From the NCBI GenBank assembly GCA_004193285.1, contig SECP01000024.1, positions 1 through 64,000 on the forward strand: 64,000 nucleotides of DNA, written 5' to 3'. The notes under the pieces are model-generated. The model was not told the DNA's origin and did not search any database. It saw only the letters and a list, made by a program, of their open reading frames with translations. Both the position numbers and the translations under genes were made by a program. This document shows positions 50,544-60,027 of the stretch, piece by piece. The DNA is from Myxococcales bacterium. GTDB lineage: Bacteria > Myxococcota_A > Polyangia > Polyangiales > Polyangiaceae. Numbering within the stretch: position 1 is the stretch's first letter; every line of letters begins with the position of its first letter.

Positions 50544-51541
50544 CAGTGCAGACCTTTGAGCTCGCGGGTGGTGCGCAGCATGATGAGCGAGCCGAGCGCG
50601 TTGACGGCGAGCGTGATCAAGAGCAGCACCACCGCCGCGTACATCAGCGCGCCCACCTCGACGTTGTCAGCCTCGGGGAAGTGATTGGCGAGCAGCGCGG
50701 CCAGAGTGCTGCCCGGTGAGAACAGCGACCAGCCGAAGCTGTTGGCATTGCCGACCAACATCGCCAGCGCCATCGTCTCCCCGAGTGCGCGCCCGAAGCC
50801 CAGCACGAGCGCGCCGAAGATGCCGCCGGACGCGGTCGGTAGCACCACGCGGAAGATGACCTCCCACTGGGTCGCCCCGAGCCCGTAGGCAGCCGCAGGC
50901 AGACGCTTCGGCACCGCCGCCAGCGCTTCGCGTGAAACCGCGGTAATGGTGGGGAGAATCATGATCGCGAGCACCAGCGCTGCGGGCAGGATCCCCGGAC
51001 CGGAAAGCTCGGTGGAGAAGAACGGTACGGAGCCGAGGTGCTCGTGCAGCCACGCGGACGGCCCGCGCACCACCGGAATCAGCACGAAGATGCCCCACAG
51101 CCCGTAGACGACGCTCGGGATCGCCGCGAGCAGCTCGATGATGTTCTTCATCGCGAGCTCCCAGCGCTTGCCGATGAAGCCTTGGCTGGTGACGAGCGCC
51201 ACCGTGACGCCGAGCACGCCGCCGAGGATAAGCGCCAGCACGGACGTGTACAGCGTTCCCAGGATCTGCGGCAAGACGCCGTAGCTGTCGCTGTTGGTGT
51301 CCCAGCGCGAGCGCGCCAGGAAGCCGAGCCCGTGCGCGCTCATGGCTGGCGCCGCGTGCCGCATGACCTGCACGACGATGCCGGCCAGGAGAGCGACGAT
51401 CGCGACGCCAAAGCCCTTGGCGATCACCCGGAACGCGCGGTCCGAAGAGGTTTGAAAGCTCGTCGGCGGCCTCGCGATGGGCGAGCGGAATGCCGCTGAC
51501 GAGTCGGGCTTCGTGCTGGCCGCGCGTGCTGGCTCGCTCAT
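50543..51541 (-). CDS. pstC: Phosphate ABC transporter permease PstC
   Basis: A 332-residue permease. About six hydrophobic segments, SVVYGLWGIFVLIPVVR, the permease loop ATQWEVIFRVVLPTASGGI and the PstC-typical FLARSRWDTNSDSYGVLPQI segment. A 35-residue polar N-terminus precedes helix 1. One base separates it from pstS. Confidence 0.95.
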   Translation of the reverse strand: MSEPARAASTKPDSSAAFRSPIARPPTSFQTSSDRAFRVIAKGFGVAIVALLAGIVVQVMRHAAPAMSAHGLGFLARSRWDTNSDSYGVLPQILGTLYTSVLALILGGVLGVTVALVTSQGFIGKRWELAMKNIIELLAAIPSVVYGLWGIFVLIPVVRGPSAWLHEHLGSVPFFSTELSGPGILPAALVLAIMILPTITAVSREALAAVPKRLPAAAYGLGATQWEVIFRVVLPTASGGIFGALVLGFGRALGETMALAMLVGNANSFGWSLFSPGSTLAALLANHFPEADNVEVGALMYAAVVLLLITLAVNALGSLIMLRTTRELKGLH

Positions 51542-51542
51542 G

Positions 51543-52622
51543 TTACTGAACCTGGTCGACGGCCTTGCTGACGCTCTGCGCGACTGCCTCCGGCAACGCG
51601 ACGTAGTTGAGGCTCTCGGAGAGCTTCTGCCCGTCCGTCAGGCACCACTGAAGGAGCTTCTTGACCGCCTCGCCCTTGGCCGCGTCCTCGTACTTCTTTT
51701 TGGTGAGCAGCCAAGTGTAGGTGACGATGGGGTACACGTCGTCACCCGCCGGATCGGTCACCCACGCGCGCATGTCAGCCGGCAGCTCCACACCCTTGAG
51801 GGCGGAAGTCGCCGACGCCAAGGTCGGGGCGACGAACTTGCCGGCCTTGTTCTCGAGCGCGGCCATCGGCTGCTTGCTGCTGACCGCGAACCCGTACTCG
51901 ATGTAGCCGATGGAGCCCGGAGTCTGCGTGATGAGGGCAGTGACGCCGTCATTCTTCTTCCCCGCCACGCCGCTCGGCCATTCGATGGAGGTGCCGGAGC
52001 CTGGGCTCTTCTTCCAACCCTCGTTGATGGCGGCCAAGTGCTGGGTGAAGACGAAGGTGGTGCCGCTGCCGTCCGACCGATGCACGGGAGTGATGTTCTT
52101 CGCCGGCAGGTTCACGCCGGGGTTGGACGCCTTGATCTTGGGGTCGTTCCAGGTCTTGATCGTGCCCTGAAAGATGCCCACGTAGGCCTCGCGCGAGAGC
52201 TTGAGGTCACTGACGCCTTCCAAGTTGTAGGCGAGCACGATGGACCCGGCCGTCACCGGGAAGAGGAGCACGTTGTCCTTGGCTTCTTTGATCTCGGCGT
52301 CGGTCATGGCCGCGTCGCTCGCGCCGAAATCCGTCTGACCGGCGGTGAAAGCTTTGATGCCCGCGCCGCTGCCGGTCGCCTGGTAGTTCACGCGTATGCC
52401 CGCGTTCTTGTCGCTGAACTCCTTGAACCAGCGCGAGTACAGGGGCGCCGGGAAGCTCGCGCCCGAGCCCTGCAGGGTGATGGTACCGGCCTCTTTTTTG
52501 GCGGGGGCGGGCTCTGCGCCGGGCTTGCTCGGCGTCACTTCCGACTTCGAGCAAGACGCCAAAAGCGGCGTCAGGCAGAGCGCCGATATGAGTAGTCTAC
52601 GTGTCCGCAAATCCGCGATCAT
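51543..52622 (-). CDS. pstS: Phosphate-binding lipoprotein PstS
   Basis: A 359-residue periplasmic phosphate-binding protein anchored as a lipoprotein (LCLTPLLASCSKS, lipobox LASC). Ligand-site motifs are GSGASFPAPLY (ITLQGSG), TDFGASDAAM and HRSDGSGTTF. ATG at 52622 has AGGAG eight bases upstream; the longer frame upstream lies in the promoter region. First gene of pstSCAB. Expected to be induced by phosphate starvation through PhoB; I could not confirm a Pho box. Confidence 0.95.
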   Translation of the reverse strand: MIADLRTRRLLISALCLTPLLASCSKSEVTPSKPGAEPAPAKKEAGTITLQGSGASFPAPLYSRWFKEFSDKNAGIRVNYQATGSGAGIKAFTAGQTDFGASDAAMTDAEIKEAKDNVLLFPVTAGSIVLAYNLEGVSDLKLSREAYVGIFQGTIKTWNDPKIKASNPGVNLPAKNITPVHRSDGSGTTFVFTQHLAAINEGWKKSPGSGTSIEWPSGVAGKKNDGVTALITQTPGSIGYIEYGFAVSSKQPMAALENKAGKFVAPTLASATSALKGVELPADMRAWVTDPAGDDVYPIVTYTWLLTKKKYEDAAKGEAVKKLLQWCLTDGQKLSESLNYVALPEAVAQSVSKAVDQVQ

Positions 52623-52712
52623 TCGTACATCTCCTGGGCGGCAACGCAGGCGTTGCTGCTGAAGCTCGTACGTTAGGTCGCAGCCCGTGTCACAGCGGAA
52701 AGCGCGCGACAC

Positions 52713-52763
52713 GCAATCGTCACGTAGGCCCCCTATGGTTCATGCATCGTGCTACACGATTGC
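52713..52763. promoter_or_regulatory. Inverted repeat upstream of pstS
   Basis: GCAATCGT (52713-52720) and ACGATTGC (52756-52763) form a perfect 8-bp inverted repeat with a 35-bp spacer. It lies between pabBC and pstS, about 90 bp before pstS, so it may be an operator or part of a promoter. It does not match the enterobacterial Pho box. Confidence 0.4.
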
Positions 52764-52845
52764 CACGTTCGGAGCTCCACCCCAAGAGGTGGTAACCGGA
52801 GGTCCGCAGCCGCGCCGCAGATCTCTTGTTCTGACGTTGGCTGCC

Positions 52846-55107
52846 TCAGGCGTCGTCGAACACGGCTCGGTTCAGCTCGTCGCAAAGCGCCCCGTCATAT
52901 CGGAGCTTCGAGTCATTCAGGCTCACCGCCGGAACGGCGCCGAGTAGCGAGCTCGTGAGGATGACTTGGTCTGCAGCCAGCAGGTCCTCTACCGAGAGGC
53001 GTCGGTCCTCGATAACGAGGCCCAAGCTGGGGAGGAGCCGCCTGACCTCTGCGGCTAGGGTACCGGGCAAAGAATGCTCGGAGCGCGGAAAGCACGCCGT
53101 CTTGCCGAAGATGCAGCACACGTTCGCGGTGTTCGTCTCCGAAACGGACCCATCCGGGTCCAAGATGAGCGCTTCGTCCGCTCCCTCGCGCTGGGCCCAC
53201 TCCCCGGCAAGCTTGTAAAAGAGGTAGTTGAGCGTCTTATGGCTCGCGAGGTGAGTGTGCCGGCGGTGCGGGTACACACGAAGCGCGAGCCCGGGACGCG
53301 CGCTGAGAGCCGGGCGCGGCGAGTGCGGCTTGGCGGTCGCGAACAGGACCGGCGTTCGCCGCTGGGTGGTCGGCTTGCCGGAGACGGCGACGAGCTTGAC
53401 GACCGCTACCGTGCTTTCCAGCCCGTTCTTTCTGATCAGCTGGGCCATGACGGCCGACCACGTGATGTCCGGCGGTGGGGACTGGAAGAGCTCGCGCCAA
53501 GCAAGCTCGAAGCGCTGCACATGGGCGGGCAGGAGAATGGGGCGGCCGGCTTGGACCCGAACCGTTTCGAAGAACCCGAACCCGTACGCTAGACCTTCTG
53601 AATCCAGCGGTACCGAAGCCGCCGAGGACGGCTTGAATGCGCCGTCGTGCCAAACCGTGGCGGCGCTCGGCTCTTCAGGAGCCGCCCCGGCGAGGGCGTT
53701 CATCAAGGTGCGCCCCTTGTGCAGCGTTTCTTCGAATTCACTCTCCGGATCCGAATCGAAGACGATGCCGCCGCCGACCGAGAACACGACCTGGCCCCGG
53801 GTGAAGGTCGCGGTACGAATCGCGATCGACAAATCCATGTCTCCGTCGAACCCGATGTAGCCAATGCTCCCGGTGTAGACATGCCGGCGCACCGGCTCGA
53901 GCTCGTCGATGACTTCCATCGCTCTGATCTTCGGGCAGCCGGTGATAGAGCCACCAGGGAAAGTCGCGCGCAGCAGATCCACCGCGTCGGTCCCTTCATC
54001 CAGCTCCCCCTTCACGGTGGAAACGAGGTGATGAACGTTTTGATACGCTTCGACGCGCTTGTGCTCGGTGACGCGCACCGAGCCCGTGCGGCAGACTTTG
54101 CCGATGTCATTTCGGAGCAGGTCGACGATCATCGACAGCTCCGCGTCTTCCTTGGGGCTCTCCCGCAGCTCCGCGCGGAGCGCCTCGTCTTCCGCCGGCG
54201 TCTTCCCTCGGGGGCGCGTGCCTTTGATGGGGCGAGTCTCCACCGTGCTACCCCGAAGCTCGAGGAATCGCTCGGGCGAGGTCGAGACGATTTGGTGACC
54301 CCCGGCGTTGATGTACGCGAAGAACGGCGCGGGATTTGCGGCGTAGGTCTGAACGAAGCAGTCGAATGGGTTGCCGCTGAACTGCGCTCGAAAGCGCTGC
54401 GACATATTGACCTGGTACACGTCGCCCTCGAGGATGTAGCTGCGTATCGCGTCCACCGTCGACAGGTATTCGGCGCGGGAGAAGACGGAGGTGCACGTGC
54501 CCGAGCCTCGCGGCGCCGGTTCGCTCGCAGTCGCGGCGGGCGCGGCGAGCGCCTGTTTGAACCGCGCGACGTTGCGCTCGAGCCCGGCTTCGTCACCGGC
54601 CAATCGAGTCGCCACGAGCGTCGTCGAGCCCGAGATTCGGTCCTGGATCAAGAGGACGGAGGGCGCAACGAGGTGCATCAGCGGAAGGTCGAGATCGTCC
54701 ACGCTCGTTCTGGGCAGCTGCTCCAGGCAGTCCTTCAAGTCATAGGCGAGGTAGCCGAGCAGCCCGCTGGAGAGCGGCAGCGGGCTCTTGGAGGAGGGAA
54801 GGCGGCAATGGTCCAGCAGGCGGCTCAGCGTGGTGAACGGGTCTTCCTCCAAGGTGCCGCGATGGATGCCGTCGTCCAGCGTCGTCTGCCGGCGATGCCC
54901 GCACAAAGTCAGCCATGGATAGACTCCGAGGACGTGGTAGCGAGCGCAGTCGAGCTCGCCGCCGCTCATGAGCACGACGGTGCCGGGCAGATCGGCAAAG
55001 CGCCGCGCCGCTTCCGCGAAAGGCTCGAGCAGGTTCACGGGCTCGGAGTGAACATCGGTCACTCTTCCGAGCCAGGGCAGAGCGGCGGCGAGAGCGGGAG
55101 CTTTCAT
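52846..55107 (-). CDS. pabBC: Aminodeoxychorismate synthase component I fused to aminodeoxychorismate lyase (PabB-PabC)
   Basis: A 753-residue fusion. Residues about 1-470 are the chorismate-binding PabB/TrpE-type domain (YILEGDVYQVNMSQRF; TSPERFLELRG; PIKGTRPRG; ELSMIVDLLRNDIGKV; GGSITGCPKIRAMEVI). The PIKGT motif marks PabB rather than TrpE. Residues about 480-753 are the PLP-dependent PabC lyase (AYGFGFFETVRV; SHKTLNYLFYKLAGEWA; EALILDPDGSVSETNTANV), with the catalytic Lys in SHKTLNY. Together with PabA it converts chorismate and glutamine to p-aminobenzoate (PABA). Start at 55107 overlaps the pabA stop by ATGA. Same operon as the NRPS. Confidence 0.93.
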   Translation of the reverse strand: MKAPALAAALPWLGRVTDVHSEPVNLLEPFAEAARRFADLPGTVVLMSGGELDCARYHVLGVYPWLTLCGHRRQTTLDDGIHRGTLEEDPFTTLSRLLDHCRLPSSKSPLPLSSGLLGYLAYDLKDCLEQLPRTSVDDLDLPLMHLVAPSVLLIQDRISGSTTLVATRLAGDEAGLERNVARFKQALAAPAATASEPAPRGSGTCTSVFSRAEYLSTVDAIRSYILEGDVYQVNMSQRFRAQFSGNPFDCFVQTYAANPAPFFAYINAGGHQIVSTSPERFLELRGSTVETRPIKGTRPRGKTPAEDEALRAELRESPKEDAELSMIVDLLRNDIGKVCRTGSVRVTEHKRVEAYQNVHHLVSTVKGELDEGTDAVDLLRATFPGGSITGCPKIRAMEVIDELEPVRRHVYTGSIGYIGFDGDMDLSIAIRTATFTRGQVVFSVGGGIVFDSDPESEFEETLHKGRTLMNALAGAAPEEPSAATVWHDGAFKPSSAASVPLDSEGLAYGFGFFETVRVQAGRPILLPAHVQRFELAWRELFQSPPPDITWSAVMAQLIRKNGLESTVAVVKLVAVSGKPTTQRRTPVLFATAKPHSPRPALSARPGLALRVYPHRRHTHLASHKTLNYLFYKLAGEWAQREGADEALILDPDGSVSETNTANVCCIFGKTACFPRSEHSLPGTLAAEVRRLLPSLGLVIEDRRLSVEDLLAADQVILTSSLLGAVPAVSLNDSKLRYDGALCDELNRAVFDDA

Positions 55108-55694
55108 GATAGCGACCCTCGTAGCGGACCCGAGCGCAGAAAGTTCTCCACGAGCGTGAAGCCGTGCTCGGTGAGGAAGCTCTCGGGGTGAAACTGTACG
55201 CCGAACAGAGGATGGTGGGCGTGCTGTACCGCCATCGGCACGCCGTCGGCCGAGCGTGCGTTGACTCGCAGCTTTTCGCTGATACCGGTGATGGCCAGCG
55301 AGTGGTAGCGCGCCACCGTGAAGGGCTGCGGAACCCCGGCAAAAAGGCCCTCGCCGTCGTGGTGCACGGCGCTGGTCTTGCCGTGCATCGGAAGCGGCGC
55401 ACGCACCGTGCGGCCGCCGAACGCTTCGTTCATGCACTGCATCCCGAGGCACACCCCCAAGATCGGAAACTCGCCCTGCCCGCGGCGAATGAGCTCGGTC
55501 GATATTCCGGCGGTGGCTGGGCTCTTGGGTCCCGGGCTCACCAGCACGTAGTCCGGTTGCAGGCGGAGCGCGTCCTCCACCGAGAGCGAGTCCGCGCGCA
55601 AGACCGAGATGGCGAGGTCGTAGCTCCGAAACATCTGCACGAGGTTGAAGGTGAAGGAGTCGTAGTTGTCGATGACGAGAAGCTTGCAAGTCAT
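55104..55694 (-). CDS. pabA: Glutamine amidotransferase PabA
   Basis: A 196-residue class I glutaminase that gives ammonia to PabB. Catalytic Cys in GVCLGMQ and the His/Glu pair in GVQFHPESFLT. It could in principle serve TrpE, but the overlapping PabB-PabC gene settles the assignment. GAGG is seven bases before ATG. It lies 37 bp downstream of the NRPS stop and is probably co-transcribed with it. Confidence 0.93.
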   Translation of the reverse strand: MTCKLLVIDNYDSFTFNLVQMFRSYDLAISVLRADSLSVEDALRLQPDYVLVSPGPKSPATAGISTELIRRGQGEFPILGVCLGMQCMNEAFGGRTVRAPLPMHGKTSAVHHDGEGLFAGVPQPFTVARYHSLAITGISEKLRVNARSADGVPMAVQHAHHPLFGVQFHPESFLTEHGFTLVENFLRSGPLRGSLS

Positions 55695-55731
55695 GCTCTG
55701 GCCTCGGTTCCCTGAAGAGAGGAGCGCGCCG

Positions 55732-58700
55732 CTACAGCATCGTGAACCCGCCGTCGACGGGGAGGTAGGTGCCAGTCATGAACTGAGAAAGGTCACTCGC
55801 CAAGAACAGCACCGCCCCCGCCATGTCCTCCGGTAGCCCATTGCGGCGCATCGGGCAGTTCGACGCGATCCGCGCCTTCTCGGCAGCAGACATCGGCATG
55901 GCCGCGTCCGTCAGGGTCAAACCGGGCGCGACCGTGTTGACGCGAACTCCGCCCGGGCCCAGCTCCGCCGCGAGCGCGCGTACGAACGCGTCCACCGCGG
56001 CTTTCGCGGTGCTCTGGGCGAGGAAGCCCTCGTTGCTGCGCTTGGAGAGGCTGCTGGAGACGGCCACGATGCTGCCGCTCTTACGCCGGAGCATCTGCGG
56101 GGCTACCGCCTGGCAGGGGTAAAACATCGCCTTGAGCTCATCGGTGACCTTGCGCTCGAGGTCCCCCCACTCGTAGTTCACGAAGGGACGGTGGCGGAAG
56201 CTCATGTGGGCGTTCGCGATGAGGACGTCGATTTGCTGGAAGCGGCGGTGCACGGCCTCCACCATCCGCTCCACGTCCGCCACCTGCGTGACGTCCGCTC
56301 CGAATACCTCCGCGGTGCCGCCCTCCGCCTCGATCTGCTCCTTCAGGAGGCGAGCCTGGGCTTCGCTGTCTCGGTAGTTGATGGCCACGCTCGCGCCGTG
56401 CTCCGCGAGGAGCAGCGCGGTGGCAAGCCCGATGCCGCGGCTGCCGCCGGTGACCAGCGCCACCTTGCCTTGGAGCAGCCCCGTGCTGGCGGCTGGCTTG
56501 GGCGCGCGTTTGACGCCAGAAGACGGGCGCGCGGCCCGGTCACCCGGCGAGAGCAGCGCGACGTCGCGATCGATCGCGGCCGCGAGCGAGTGGAGCCGGG
56601 GCGCATCGAAGAGCTCCGCGACCCCGAGCTCGACGCCGAAGTCGTCCTTGATCCGGGCCAGGACCCGCATCGCCGAGAGCGAGTGACCGCCAATCTCGAA
56701 GAAATGAGTCTGGCGGCCGACCCGCTCGACCGGCGCATTCACCACCAGCGCCCAGATGCGCGCGAGCACTTGCTCCGTCTTGGTCGCGGGAGCTTCGTAA
56801 GCGTCCGCCTGTTGCAGCTCGCCGCGCGTCGCCAGCAGCGCTCGCCGATTCAGCTTACCGCTGTGCAGCTGAGGCATCGCATCCAGCAACACGAAAGCGT
56901 CCGGCACCATGTACGCGGGCAGGCGAGCCTGCAAGAACTCCCGCAGCTCCGCGAGCGGAATGTCTTGGCCGGGGGCGCTGGTGTAAAACGCGAGCAGGCG
57001 ATCCTCCGCGCCCACCACGGCTCGCGCGCGGACGCCTGGAAAGTCACCGAGCACCTTCTCGACCTGACGCACATCCACCCGGTAGCCTCTGACTTTGACT
57101 TGAAAGTCCCAGCGGCCGATGAAGTCCAGGGTGCCGTCGGAAAGGTACCTGACGACGTCCCCCGTGTTGTAGAGGCGAGGGCTAGGCTCTGCGCCGAATG
57201 GGTTTTGCCAGAAGCGCTCGGCCGTGAGGCTCTCCAGGCCGTGGTACCCCTCCGGCAAACCCGCCGACGCAACGTGCAGCTCGCCCGGTACCCCTTCCGG
57301 CACGAGGCGGCCTCTTCGGTCCAGCACGTACACTTTCGTGTTGGCGATCGGCGTGCCGATCGGTACGAAGTCGCGTTTTTCGTCGAACGCGGCGGTGTCG
57401 TAGTAGGTGATGTCGTTCAGCTCGGTGCAGCCGTAGTTGTTGAGCAAGCGTGCGCCTGGAAACGCCTCCCGAAACGCGAGCACGAGAGCTCTCGGTAGCG
57501 GCTCGCCGGCGGTGATGCACACCTTGAGGGCCGGCAGCCTTCGGCCGCTCGACTGCAGGTGCTCGAGCACGGTGGCGAGGTGCGAAGGGCCGATGTTGAG
57601 GCGGCTCACGCGGTATTCGGCGAGAGCGCTGACGAAGCTCGCTGCATCGCGCACGGTGTCGTTGGCGATGAACACCTGGGGGCACCCGTTGAGCAGCCCC
57701 GCGAAGAGCTCCTTGACCGCGACCGCGAAGACGAACGTCGTCTTTTGCGCGACCACTTCGCCCGGCTCGAACGGCAGCCTGGCCTCCAGCGCCGCCAGCC
57801 AATTGTCGAGCTGGCGGTGGGGGACTCGCACCCCCTTGGGTTTGCCGGTGGAGCCGGACGTATACATGACGTACGCGAGGGCTTCCGCGCCGGCCGCTCT
57901 TGGGGAGGGCGGCGTTTGTAGGTACTTTTCCGGCTCTTCGCCGAGCTCCTCCAGCTCCAGGAAGCGAGCGCTGTCCAGCGCCAGCAGCGGCCGATGCCGA
58001 CGTTCGCACACCACCGCGCTCGGCCGAGCGTCCTCCAGAATTTGCTGCGCGTATACCTGGGGATAGGCGGGATCCAGGGGGACGTATGCGGCGCCCGCCT
58101 TCCAAACGCCGAGTAGCGTCGCGAGCAGCTTGCCGCCTCGATCCAGGCACACCGCGACGAGATCCCCTCGCTGGACTCCGCGGCCCGAAAGCGCGTGCGC
58201 TACTTGGTTCGCGTAGCGCGAAAGCTCCAGGTAGGTCCACGGACCTCGCTCGTCCCAGCAGGCAACTTCGCGCGGTGACCGCTCGACCTGGGCGTCGAAG
58301 CGCTCGACGAAGGACTGCGCCGGCGGGGCGGTCAGGGGAGCACGATTGCGATCCTCGAGGAGCCTTCTCACGTCCGAGCTGCGCAGGAGCGGTAGCTCGA
58401 GCACCCGCTGATCGGTGCCCGCGAACATGCCCTCGACCACCTGCTGATGCTGAGCCAGCAGTCGCTCGATCGAGGCGCGATCGTACAGGTCGGCGGCGTA
58501 AACGACCTCTACCTCGAGCTCGGCCCCGGACCCGGAGTACGAGAGCTCGAGCTCACACCGCGCGGGGACATGCTCTCGCTCGAGGAGCTTCCGAACTGCT
58601 GCGTCATCGTCGCCGGGCGCGGGGTAGGGGCCGATCTGCAGGCCGCCGGGCAGGGCCTCCCCCAGCGACGTTTCTGGGAAATTTTGGTGCCTCATGACGA

Positions 58701-59739
58701 TGGGCACCAGCGGATTGTCGCCGCCGCGACGGACTGCGTCCGCCTCCTGGAGGATCTGTTCGAAGGGCACGGCATGCTCGAAGGCGGCGAGCACTTGGTT
58801 GCGCACGGCTTTGAGCAGGTCCCCCACGCTGCTCTCTTCGTCGATGCGAAGTCTGAGCGGCAAAATGTTGATGAAAAAACCGATCAGCGGCTCGAGCTCG
58901 GTCTCCGTGCGGTTGGAGGTCGTCGTGCCGATGCAGAGGTCGTCTTTGTTCGTGTAGCGGCTGAGCGTCACCCCTAGGGCCGCGAGGAGAGCCATGAAGA
59001 TCGTGCAGCCATGCTGACGCGAGAGCCGCTCCAGGCTCCGCGCGAAGTCACCGGAGTACCGGTGCACGAAGCGGCCGCTCCTCGTGCAGGTTTTGGCCGC
59101 GCGAGCGTGCTCGGTAGGAAGCTCCAGTGTGTCTTCGTAGCCAGCGAGCGTTTGGCGCCAATAGTCCAGGCGAGCGGGAGCCTCCGCGGCGCGCTGCTGG
59201 GCGGCGTATTCTCGGTACTGAATGTTGAGCGGCGGGAGGCTCGGTCGCTCACCGCGAGCGAACGCGGCGTAGGCGACCTGGAGCTCGGAAAGGAAGATGG
59301 CCCGGAGCGACCACGCGTCCGCGGCGATGTGATGCACGTTGAACAGCAGCAGGTGCCGGTCGTGCGCCAGCTGTAACAAGCTGACGATGAAGATGGGACC
59401 TTGGCGCAAGTCGAAGCGGTGCTCCAGATTTGCTTCGAGGTGCTCTCGGAGCCGCGGCGGGTCCACCGGCAAGGCGCTCAGGCGGATGGGCTCCGCCGCG
59501 GCGACGACCTGCGCGGGCTCTCCTCCTTCTGTCTGGATGTAACGGGTGCGTAGGCTCTCGTGACGAGCCACGATCTCGCTCAGACCCGCCTCGAGCGCCC
59601 CGACGTTCAAGTCGCCCTCGAGCCGCAGCGTCAAAGGTAGGTTGTAGCTCGTGTTTTCGGGGTCCCTTTGGTGGTGCAGCCAGAGGCGCTCTTGAAACCA
59701 GGACAGGGGACTGCGTTCACCAACCTCTTCGACCGCCAT
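55732..59739 (-). CDS. Nonribosomal peptide synthetase module C-A-T with C-terminal SDR; predicted p-aminobenzoate activation
   Basis: 1335 residues. C domain (about 8-450) has the active HHIAAD motif (136-141). A domain (about 475-975): YTSGSTGKPKGV, NNYGCTELND, YNTGD and LHSGKLNRR. Specificity positions read A672, V673, K676, N715, I742, A744, N768, D776, I777, K962. Position 235 (GrsA) is Ala, not Asp, so no alpha-amino acid is expected. The pattern resembles the PABA code I recall from albicidin and cystobactamid. Carrier domain: GGHSLSA (Ser1020). SDR (about 1090-1335): TGGSRGIG (1097-1104), but Gln1242 replaces the catalytic Tyr before Lys1246, and NAH replaces NAG. No thioesterase. GGAGG lies seven bases before ATG. 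Heads the NRPS-pabA-pabBC operon. Confidence 0.88.
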   Translation of the reverse strand: MAVEEVGERSPLSWFQERLWLHHQRDPENTSYNLPLTLRLEGDLNVGALEAGLSEIVARHESLRTRYIQTEGGEPAQVVAAAEPIRLSALPVDPPRLREHLEANLEHRFDLRQGPIFIVSLLQLAHDRHLLLFNVHHIAADAWSLRAIFLSELQVAYAAFARGERPSLPPLNIQYREYAAQQRAAEAPARLDYWRQTLAGYEDTLELPTEHARAAKTCTRSGRFVHRYSGDFARSLERLSRQHGCTIFMALLAALGVTLSRYTNKDDLCIGTTTSNRTETELEPLIGFFINILPLRLRIDEESSVGDLLKAVRNQVLAAFEHAVPFEQILQEADAVRRGGDNPLVPIVMRHQNFPETSLGEALPGGLQIGPYPAPGDDDAAVRKLLEREHVPARCELELSYSGSGAELEVEVVYAADLYDRASIERLLAQHQQVVEGMFAGTDQRVLELPLLRSSDVRRLLEDRNRAPLTAPPAQSFVERFDAQVERSPREVACWDERGPWTYLELSRYANQVAHALSGRGVQRGDLVAVCLDRGGKLLATLLGVWKAGAAYVPLDPAYPQVYAQQILEDARPSAVVCERRHRPLLALDSARFLELEELGEEPEKYLQTPPSPRAAGAEALAYVMYTSGSTGKPKGVRVPHRQLDNWLAALEARLPFEPGEVVAQKTTFVFAVAVKELFAGLLNGCPQVFIANDTVRDAASFVSALAEYRVSRLNIGPSHLATVLEHLQSSGRRLPALKVCITAGEPLPRALVLAFREAFPGARLLNNYGCTELNDITYYDTAAFDEKRDFVPIGTPIANTKVYVLDRRGRLVPEGVPGELHVASAGLPEGYHGLESLTAERFWQNPFGAEPSPRLYNTGDVVRYLSDGTLDFIGRWDFQVKVRGYRVDVRQVEKVLGDFPGVRARAVVGAEDRLLAFYTSAPGQDIPLAELREFLQARLPAYMVPDAFVLLDAMPQLHSGKLNRRALLATRGELQQADAYEAPATKTEQVLARIWALVVNAPVERVGRQTHFFEIGGHSLSAMRVLARIKDDFGVELGVAELFDAPRLHSLAAAIDRDVALLSPGDRAARPSSGVKRAPKPAASTGLLQGKVALVTGGSRGIGLATALLLAEHGASVAINYRDSEAQARLLKEQIEAEGGTAEVFGADVTQVADVERMVEAVHRRFQQIDVLIANAHMSFRHRPFVNYEWGDLERKVTDELKAMFYPCQAVAPQMLRRKSGSIVAVSSSLSKRSNEGFLAQSTAKAAVDAFVRALAAELGPGGVRVNTVAPGLTLTDAAMPMSAAEKARIASNCPMRRNGLPEDMAGAVLFLASDLSQFMTGTYLPVDGGFTML

Positions 59740-59959
59740 ATCGCTTCCTCCCGACGAGTGGAATCGTCAGATCCACCTCGCGGCTTCTAAACCCTAGGTG
59801 TTGCCTCGTCCACACTTGCACGAAAGCAAAATCATCTAAAGTTTTTGCGCGATAGCTGCGAGCGAAGGACGTTTAACGATGACTCCCGAGCGTGACCTCG
59901 CGCACACGCCGACCGGCCGCTCCAGTCATTCACCCTCGCCGCGCCTCGCCGCGCCGCTG

Positions 59960-60000
59960 GAACGAAAGAGCCCCGCGCACGGGCAGTCGTGGCGGGGCTC
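59960..60000 (-). terminator. Rho-independent terminator of metE
   Basis: Minus-strand stem GAGCCCCGC / GCGGGGCTC (9 bp, arms 59992-60000 and 59968-59976), followed by TTTCGTT. It lies 28 bp past metE and separates it from the NRPS operon. Confidence 0.85.
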
Positions 60001-60027
60001 TCATCGCGAGCGGCTCGGAGCCGAGCG

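Noticed and set aside
52623..52845. Classical Pho box before pstS
   Set aside because: No pair of CTGTCAT-like 7-mers at the right spacing was found; only a different inverted repeat is present.
55108..55689. N-terminal extension of pabBC to 947 residues
   Set aside because: It lies over pabA in another frame; ATG at 55107 overlaps the pabA stop in the usual way.
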